Of a stretch of 64,000 nt of DNA, positions 56,151 to 64,000 are shown piece after piece. The DNA lies in the NCBI GenBank assembly GCA_015680905.1, contig CM027377.1, positions 56,565,501 through 56,629,500 on the forward strand, read 5' to 3'. Position 1 is the first letter of the stretch, and every line of letters begins with the position of its first letter. The position numbers and the translations under genes are program-made. The notes under the pieces were generated by a model. It was not told the DNA's origin. It saw nothing but the letters and a program-made list of their open reading frames with translations, and searched no databases. The DNA comes from Coptis chinensis (Eukaryota > Streptophyta > Magnoliopsida > Ranunculales > Ranunculaceae).

Positions 56151-59100
56151 ATGCCCGACGAAGAAAGAGGCCTCTCTCGACTTCTACAAAGCCTTGGCGA
56201 TAGCCCCAAATCTTGCATCGTTCTAGCAGACCGGTGAGGGATTTCGAATCCCTCCAAATATTTTAATTTGTTACCCATTTTTCATGGATTAGACCATGAA
56301 AAACCTTATCGGCACATCGTAGGATTGAACAAGTCCTAACAACATTCCACCATCCTATGGTTGGTATGGAACAAATTAAATTAAGGGTATTCCCTTTCAC
56401 CTTAGCCCGATAAAGGCGTCTTGTTTAGCGCTGGCCCCTTGATTACGTGGACTCGTGGGCTAAACTTGTTCAATTTGTTTATGGAACATTTTTACCCACC
56501 CCTAAAGACGGATGAGATGCTTTCCAAGATTCATTTCTTTCAACAAAATCCTCATGTAACATTTTCAGAGGCTTGGAATCGTTTCACCGATCTCCTTATA
56601 GAGTGTCCACATCATAACTTAGCGAAAGACACGTTAGTTCGTGCCTTTTTCAAAGGACTTCTACACCACCATAAAGAAGTCCTTGACATAATGAATGGGG
56701 GTAGTTTCTTAAGCAAAAGAGCCTCGGAGGCTTATAAATTTTTAGAGGACCAAACTAAGCGAAATAACAACCGGGGAGGACGCGATATCCACCGCTCCGC
56801 TAGTTCTTCTAATCTGATTAAGGCGCGGTATGTTTGAAATTAAACACGATCCGAGCTAAAAACTCTAATCGAATCACTCACTAAAAGGTAGAGGCCATTT
56901 CGGTTCAACAAAATCCTATTCCGTCATGAATGTAAATTCAAATCCATGTAGTTTCATTTGGAGCCCGAGCATCGACTCCGACTGTCCTATAGCCTATAGG
57001 CTTGTTCCATTAATAGTGAACCTAAGCCCCTTGGAGACAAAATCCTAACTTCGGTTGGAGAAATAACCAAAAGCGTCACACCTCGAGGGTACAATAATCA
57101 ATATGTTAGGCCTACATACGGCTTTAACCAAGCCCCACTACGACAAGGGCGTGGTCGGGGAATTTTAATAATTATAACAACCAAGTGCAACCTCGACAAG
57201 GTCAAGCACAAAGTCAAGGTAGTTATAATAATTATAATGTTAATAGAGGTATCGTTAGGTAAATAATAACAATCAAAATCCACCCATAAATAATTCCGTG
57301 AACTAGTTCAGTCCACACCACCCGTGACTACTACACCCACACAACCGGATCGTCTTGACACCTTTATACAAGTGAGCCAAAAACTTTTCCAAACCATGGC
57401 TCAATCTAACCAACAACCTTCTACAATCGGTTAATAATTTAACCAAAAGCGGTTGGCTCAAGATAAAGCCTAACCCAAAGGTGTGTTGCCAGTCACGAAA
57501 TACCTAATCCTAAAACAACAAATACAGCCTTTTGAGGTAACCGATAATACTAGTAGTGAATATGAAAATGTAGGTGAGCTAAAGGCCATCACCACTCTCC
57601 GTTCGGCAAAGTGGTTGATAACAAAGTAACTATGCCTATAGTTACCCCACCGATAACCTACACACCGCTATATTACTAGATCTGAGAAATAGAAACTGAA
57701 GAGCCTACCTTTGTAGAGGTACCCGATTACAACAAAACCTAAGAAACAGGAAGCCACGGTTAAACATCCAGGTAATACCATTGCTAAATATAAACAGAAA
57801 CCACCGTTTTCACAAAAATTAGCCATGTTAACTAGGGATACAAATTACGAGGAGATTAGGGATGTTTTTAAGAATCTAACTATAAACCTTCCCTTCCTCG
57901 AAGCTATAAAAAGCTACCACACCATGCTAAGTTTCTTAAGGAATTGTGTACTACTAGCGTAAGACCAATATACCAAAAGGCGCTTTTAATGAGGAACAAT
58001 TCCCAACTCTATCGAACATAATGGAATTGTTAAGTACAAGGACCACGGTAGATCCTATTATACAATGCACCTTAGGAGATTCCTATCTCGACGACGGCGT
58101 TATTAGACTTGGGGGCTAGTGTAAACTTACTCCCGTTTTATTTGTATAGACAAATAGGGTTAGGCGAGATGCAACCCACTAGAATGGCGTTGCAATTAGC
58201 GATCGGTCTATTAAGTATCCTAAGGGTGTCGTCGAAAATATTCTGGTAAAAATTTAGGATTTTTACTATCCGGCTGATTTTGTCATCCTCGACACAGAAG
58301 TCATTAATGACTCTGTCCCGATCATCTTAGGGCGTCCTTTTCTGGCAACTGCCAATGCGCTCATTAATTGCCGCGGTGGTTCAATGTCCATGTCTTTTGG
58401 CCATCTTGCTGTTGAAGTCAATGTTTTTAAAACAAAGACACAGTTTCCCGATTCGTCTATGGATGGAGAGGTTAGCATGATCAAGAGCGTTGCTTGAGAT
58501 TATTTCAACAACACGTTCCCTGATAATCATATGCCCAAATTTCTTTCCTTTGGAAGTTCAGACTCCAACATTTCCATCCCTACACTAGTCGATACACATA
58601 TTACGGATGAGGATGAGATAGATGACTTTCTTAAAGATGTAGATGACTATCATAGTAACGAGGATATGACCAATCTAGATGAGCAATTCGATGAGTTTCT
58701 TCAAGCAGGTGATGAATCACCCTATCAAGAACTACTTTGCACAACAACCACCTCGATTCCCCTCCTCCCACCCTTTCAAAGGAATCCCGAGTTTGCACTC
58801 GACCCTTTTGTTTCTCCCGTGCTACATAATTTTTTAAATCCACCTAGTAAACAACTACTTCAGAAGGACAAACCATTTGACACCTTCATTTTCAGAATTG
58901 AGACAGCCTCTACACACACAATAAATGAGTTTTGTGTTAAAACCACATCCTTATTGTTTACAGCCTGTCTTTCTACAACTTATCCATATCCACCATATTC
59001 TCCACAACCATTCACTTTTCCACACTTATTTACTAGAACACCCACTCATTCAAAAATGAAAAATAAGGTGCATGATAGGTTACATAATAGGGTTATCCGA

Positions 59101-59250
59101 CTTCGCTTTCATTTCACTAGGTTGAGTCATAGGAAATCTTGGTGCTTGATTGTGTTTGGATATGTTTTCTGTGATATTTATTTATGGAATGATCCACAAT
59201 TATTTCGGTTGTTGATATATGATAAACTACATGTTCATACATACGTCTAG
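56151..59250 (+). pseudogene. Gag-protease polyprotein of element C, no RT or integrase
   Basis: Same order as element A. Gag blocks LFMEHFYPPLKTDEMLSKIH and FSEAWNRFTDLLIECPHHNL (56421-56837), a decayed zinc-knuckle and Asn-rich region (56840-57500), protease DLGASVNLLP at 58106-58135 and FVILDTEVINDSVPIILGRP near 58290, then the tail FALDPFVSPVLHNFLNPPSK, RLRFHFTRLSHRKSWCLIVF and DIYLWNDPQLFRLLIYDKLH to the stop at 59248. The last 240 codons are open. Gag carries many stops. The protease-to-tail transition is at the same place as in element A, so the missing polymerase is ancestral and not a local deletion. Confidence 0.85.
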
Positions 59251-59537
59251 ATAAAGTCTCGAGTATCTGACTATAAACGACTCAACTTTTGTGTTTGGTG
59301 CATTTCCTTTCATTTCCATATATTGGTGAGTGCACCATTAAGGTAACCGGGCCCTCCCTATGGAGTGTGTGGCTGTAAGTACCGGATCCTAAGTCCACGT
59401 TTAAACATAATTCACGTTTTCCACTCTTGCATGTTTTTCGGATTTTTTTGAGTCATGTTTCTCTATGGGGTGAATTATGTCTTTATTGTTTATTGTTTTT
59501 ATTTCTAAAATTTTTGTTTTATATTTTATAATATTAA

Positions 59538-59606
<69 letters not shown>

Positions 59607-60366
59607 ACCTAGGAAGTCTCGAATCGACTTTAAAAGACCATCTGCATAAAAACAAATTTTCTAAGCTTCGTTGTAAAAATTTGTTTGGGGGTGGGGTGTT
59701 CGTGTTTCCATACTAAATATTTATGTCCCATTAGAGTTGCTTAGGTCGTTTTATTATATTACGATTCGGGTTGATATAATCCATGAATTTAGAGTTCAAT
59801 TGTTCGCATAACGTACGTCATGCACGCACTTCGAGGCATTTTCCACTATCTTATATGTCATCCACGGTCAGAATAGAGTGTTTTATGGATCATTGGATTG
59901 GAAATTCTCTCCTGATCATTTCCATATCTCATTCGCAAAAATCGGACCGGTAACGAAGCGGCAATTTTGATTTGAAGTTTCGCGAAAAATCAGAAAAAAA
60001 TCACAAATTTCAATTTTGGGCCTCCAACCCCACCCGACAACAAGTGGCAGCGCCTTACCTTAACCAACAATTCGATCTTCTTCTCCATCCGCCATTAACG
60101 CCCAAGCTCCAAAAACCTAAAAAACAAAATCAAAATAAAAAGAAAACAAAAATTAACCCACGCCCAAAATCAAAACCCAACCCAAATCGACTCCAAACAC
60201 CACCGACCACCACTACCACCAAATTACATCACCAAAAATCCACCAAAATAACAAATTTTGGTGCTGCCGCGCCACCACTCCACCACCACCACTGTTTTCT
60301 TCAACCGGTCTATTAAAATCCCACCACCACATCACATTTAAACCCCCACTACATTCCAAACTTCCA
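59251..60366 (+). mobile_element. Spacer between polyprotein and ORF1 (element C)
   Basis: No gene. A polypurine-tract-like motif 'ttgtttgggggtgggg' lies at 59681-59696, and the 3' half is the ORF1 leader, C/A-rich near 60100-60360. Collinear with 29112-30172 of element A apart from the added AT microsatellite. Confidence 0.75.
59541..59603 (+). repeat. (AT)31 microsatellite
   Basis: An uninterrupted AT dinucleotide run of about 62 bp, absent at the equivalent place in element A, where a short T-run stands (about 29907-29917). Confidence 0.97.
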
Positions 60367-61519
60367 ATGGCTCAACAACACCGAATTTTGCCAGAGCAAG
60401 CTTTTACCGCCGACCACTTCGCGCCGTTTTACGGTGACGAGATGATCAGTCGAGACTGGAGTAGCTTGTGGTACTCGACTGAAGCCTATTACCACGAGGA
60501 CTTAGTCCGACGGTTCTACGATACGAGGGAGTTGGAAAGGACGAGGATTTTTGTAGTTGTGGCTAAGAGGCGGAAGGAAGTGACGACTAGGTTGTTGGCT
60601 GAGATTCTAGGCATTCCGCCTAGAATCCATCTGGATGTCACCCTGCAGGAGTCCCAACATAATGGGGTAGAGCCATTGATGCACGAGACAGTTATTGGAG
60701 GCGACTACAATGCAAGATCGCATTGTGTTCGACAGACTTCCTTTAGGACCAACCAGCGCTGACCGATGGATTGGTCGGAACGATCGAGGGAAGGGAAGGT
60801 CAGCGACATCGGCCTGAACTGCCTCCACATCTTATGGATACTCCAAGAGCGGAAGTATGACTTCTACATCTTAGAGTTTTTACTGAACATGATTAGGGGA
60901 GTAGGGAGGTCATTTGCCCTCTCACGTGTTGATAACAAAGATCATCTTTGAAGTTGAGAGCAGCAAAGAGGCGATTGATCGGACATACATCACCCTCCAC
61001 CGTAACCCTCGTGATCTATAAGGAGTGTGTCCAACGGGTTTGGAGATTGGCTGAGGATAGAGAAGAAGAAGAAGAGAATGGTGGAGCTGAGAATGAAGAG
61101 GAGGTTGGGGAAATCGGGATGCCTCGGAGGATGAGGAGGACTTGGCGGTTTTTGACGCGGATGCCTTGGAGAGGTCTTTGGTCGGATCTGTAACGCATGG
61201 CTGTGATCCATCGTGGCATCGCGTTAAGCTCAACACTATCTGTGAAGACCTCGGACTCGACAGGCAATGATGCATCATAACCGAGCTCCGTACCCGAGAG
61301 AGAGGGCGAGAGGTGGGAACAGATGAGGGCGAGCTAGAAGCTCGGCGCCGGAGGGGCGAGATGCGGACCACGATTCCCACCTCACGGGGACTCTCCTTCG
61401 AGGATACACCCCTCGAGACACGGCGCCGTCGCCGAAAAGATGAATGGTGCTGGTCCATCGAGGAGCTTCGGGAGCGATCTCGAGGCGTGTGCCTTCCGCC
61501 ACCGATTCGGAGTAGTTAG
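60367..61519 (+). pseudogene. ORF1 of element C
   Basis: Starts MAQQHRILPEQAFTADHFAP and keeps RDWSSLWYSTEAYYHEDLVR, LLAEILGIPPRIHLDVTLQE and, after a break at about 60762, KVSDIGLNCLHILWILQERK. Further frame changes at about 60950 and 61190. The C-terminal part is a charged stretch (EEEEENGGAENEEEVG). It supports the start chosen for element A, since the triplets before this ATG contain stops. Confidence 0.82.
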
Positions 61520-62353
61520 GGATAGCATCGTTTGATGTTTTATGTTTTATTTGTAATTTCATTATTGTTATTTATTTTAATGCAAGTTTATTTCCGTAAT
61601 TTGAATTTTGTAATGTAATGTACTCCGAATGTAAATTTTAATATAAGGGGTTATTTTCAGTATCGTGGTTGTTTGTTCATATTGATCCCACCTTCCCAAC
61701 TTGTTTGGGGGTGGTTTTATCAATTCAAGCATTATTTTTATATAACCCTCGTGTTAGAATTTATTATGGAGTCAAGGTGAAAAAAATATGGTTGTTTAGG
61801 CATATATATGAATAAATATCATGGTAGGATGAAATCTAGATTAAATAGGTACATTCTATCATAAAATCAACCTAAAAGATCTTTGGGATTGAATTAGAAT
61901 CAAGAAAATGAGTTGTTTCCGTTTTTCGGCTTTGGAAATTTTAGGATTTTCGAAACTGCCGTAATTAGTTTTGGCAACTTCGATCCATTTTAGCAACTTT
62001 AAACCTATATAAACTTGATACAATCTATCCTCACAACTCACACTACACCTAAACTCCATCACTCACCTTTCACTCCCGCGATTCCCTCGTTTGGCTCATT
62101 TTCGAAGTTTTCGCAGAAATCGCGAAGCCTTTTCGCCCTACAGGAGCTTTTTTCGGCTCTGATATTTTTCTGAGTTTTTTGTCGAGGCGTGCTCGCTGAG
62201 GCGACCACTCAAACAAACTGGAAATTTCAATTTCTTTAAAGCGACCGCTACTATCGAAGCTTTCGCATACGACTTCCGTGGACCGGGGAAATTTCCGGTT
62301 TTCACAGCGTAGTATCCGGATCATTCGCAGCTATTCCAGAGCGTAATTTTGAG
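61520..62353 (+). mobile_element. ORF1-ORF2 spacer of element C
   Basis: No gene. A polypurine-tract-like motif 'ttgtttgggggtggtttt' is at 61701-61718. The rest is the ORF2 leader with 'gcgac' units near 62190-62260. Collinear with 27125-28064. Confidence 0.75.
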
Positions 62354-63267
62354 ATGACATCTCCAACATTGATACCGGAATAGTCTTTCGAAGATTTGTT
62401 CCAAAGCACTACTTATGGTGCTTGGTTTCGCGAAGCGATCACATTCGTTGGCTGGGAGCCGCTTATGGTGAGATCGATGCACTTTATTCTCCGACTCTAG
62501 CATCTTATTTTTTACGATAACTGCATTTTCTTTGAAAGACCAGATGGAGAACAAGTGTTCTCCATCAACATTGATAATGAACCAATGGAAATTACCAGGT
62601 TCTTGCTAGCATTTGTTCTTGGACTTGCTATGCCCGCTGAAATACAAGACCCATGGTGCTATTGGGTAGACAATATGTATGTCTACACTTACGAGTTTTT
62701 GCATGAGTCGTATGGCGCGGGCATTTTCCATATCGAGGACCAAGGGGAATATAACGTCGCCTTTGGTAGCCTGTCCATGAACATAGGAACTGTTATGTTT
62801 TGGATCATGCTAAACATTTTAGGGGAATGGCGTTTTCTTACGTGAATGATGCCACTTGATCTTCCTTGCATTAGCCACGGGGCGTATGTGTCATGACCTT
62901 CCCGAACCTTGATGTCTAGTTTAGCTCGATCCCATAGCATGAGGCATAAGTACCTTCTTATGCCTGTCTTAATTTCACGTATTATGCTATGTTTCTTTCC
63001 TGTTTTTTGTACACGTTTCACGGATTGGATTACGATTCGATTAATCAGATGACCCACCAATAGTATTATTCGATCTTTCCATGCAATGACTTGGCAAGGG
63101 TGGAGGATACAACCTCATCAGGTTGCACCCTACACCCCGTCCGGATAAAGTGGCTCTTACTAGGTTAGCAATCATAGATGATAAATGGCGAGAAGCCCGG
63201 CAAATTATCATGGCATGGCGGGGATATAAAGGAACCTCACTTCTTTATGGAAGAAGAGGATGAGTAA
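62354..63267 (+). pseudogene. ORF2 of element C
   Basis: ATG at 62354 is followed by an in-frame TAG at codon 10 ('gaatag'). Near-identical to element B thereafter (EITRFLLAFVLGLAMPAEIQ, NIGTVMFWIMLNILGEWRF), with frame changes at about 62480, 62845 and in the 3' third. Ends in an acidic tail at 63267. Confidence 0.82.
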
Positions 63268-64000
63268 GATGAGGAGTAATCGCGGGGGATAAGGTAAGTT
63301 TCATTCTAGTTAGTGTCCGCTTATGTCCCAAGCAATTTCATTCTTGTTAACCCCATAATGGGTAGAACTTCGTATATAGAGTTGTGTCGTTTTACTTCCT
63401 ATATTAGTGCGTTCTAACCTTGTTTTACTGATGATGTTCTGAATTTCACGGCGCTTCAATGGTATTTTTCCTACCCTCTTTATTTAATTGCTTTGAGGAC
63501 AAAGCATGCTTTTTGTTTGGGGGCATAGAAACACGTGTAATTAAGGCATCTGTTAGGATATAGATATGTATAATATGCATTTGTTTCTAGTTAAAATTTC
63601 AAAAATTCAAAAAATATAAATAAATAAGTTATGCTATACACTTAGGAATATTGGTATTGTTTCTTTCTCCATGCTCTTAACAATCTAGAAGTCTCCGTAG
63701 GCTGTTTCATCGAATAATTGTTAGAAACTTAGGTTAATATATAGGTAATTCTTTGCATCTATCTATAAATATATTACATGAGTATCTATGATTGTTAGCA
63801 TGAAGTTTCTCGAAATCTAGGCTAGAGTACTTATTCTACAAATCCCTGTGAGAATATAGCCTAAAGCTTTTATATGAAGCGAAACATTTGAGAAATGACA
63901 CAAGGGAGAAGTAAAATCCGGATAGAGATATCACACGTCTACTTGCTTGATCACTATGCCATATCCTAAGCGAGAATTTAGGCCCTCTTTGGATCGATAT
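63268..64000 (+). mobile_element. 3' non-coding region of element C (runs off the window)
   Basis: Matches 35934-36680 of element B and 1-250 of element 0. The tract-like motif 'ttttgtttgggggcat' is at 63511-63526 after 'tgaggacaaagcatgc'. The terminal polypurine tract and 3' LTR should lie right of the window. Confidence 0.88.

Noticed and set aside
1-64000. tRNA or rRNA genes
   Set aside because: I saw no cloverleaf-compatible tRNA or rRNA sequence. The tRNA-like matches are only 12-13-base primer-binding sites.

Overview
The window is a piece of a flowering-plant (eudicot-like) nuclear genome. It is dominated by nested transposable elements around a small island of ordinary genes. Evidence: interrupted genes with GT-AG introns, a leucine-rich-repeat extensin, a group-1 LEA protein, a CC-NLR fragment, Ty1/copia and Athila-like LTR retrotransposons with plant tRNA primer sites, and a complete-looking CACTA transposon. 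The species cannot be read from the sequence.

Layout. 1-2848: 3' end of an Athila-like element (element 0) that landed in a copia element (2849 to about 5709, minus). 5710-11370: gene island with a LEA_1 gene (minus, two exons) and a divergent LRX/PEX-type LRR-extensin gene (plus). 11371-19613: a decayed PttA/En-Spm-type transposase gene with a full-length copia element (12917-17850) in one intron. 19614-33399: element A, Athila-like, minus strand: LTR, ORF2 (split by a 3.26-kb TG...CA insertion at 23296-26557), ORF1, protease and gag. 33400 to about 53806: element B, Athila-like, plus strand. It is internally deleted, keeps ORF2, and is split by a 14.65-kb CACTA transposon (37293-51946, TSD TTG). 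That transposon carries its own TNP2 and PttA genes plus fragments of a ribosomal protein L5 gene and an NLR gene. 52465-55486: three head-to-tail/inverted LTR pieces forming a ~920-bp-arm palindrome. 55487-64000: element C, Athila-like, plus strand, running off the window.

The most interesting system is the Athila-like family itself. Elements A and C share one architecture: gag, protease, a novel polyprotein tail, ORF1 and ORF2. The reverse transcriptase, RNase H and integrase expected after the protease are absent at the same place in both. ORF1 and ORF2 look like diverged copies of one domain, and every ORF is followed by a polypurine-tract-like motif of the type found next to the LTR. I infer a non-autonomous, multi-module family that was mobilised in this form by enzymes supplied in trans.

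Most retroelement reading frames carry stops and frameshifts. Some small indels between near-identical copies could be residual assembly error. Probable intact genes are the LRX gene and the LEA gene.
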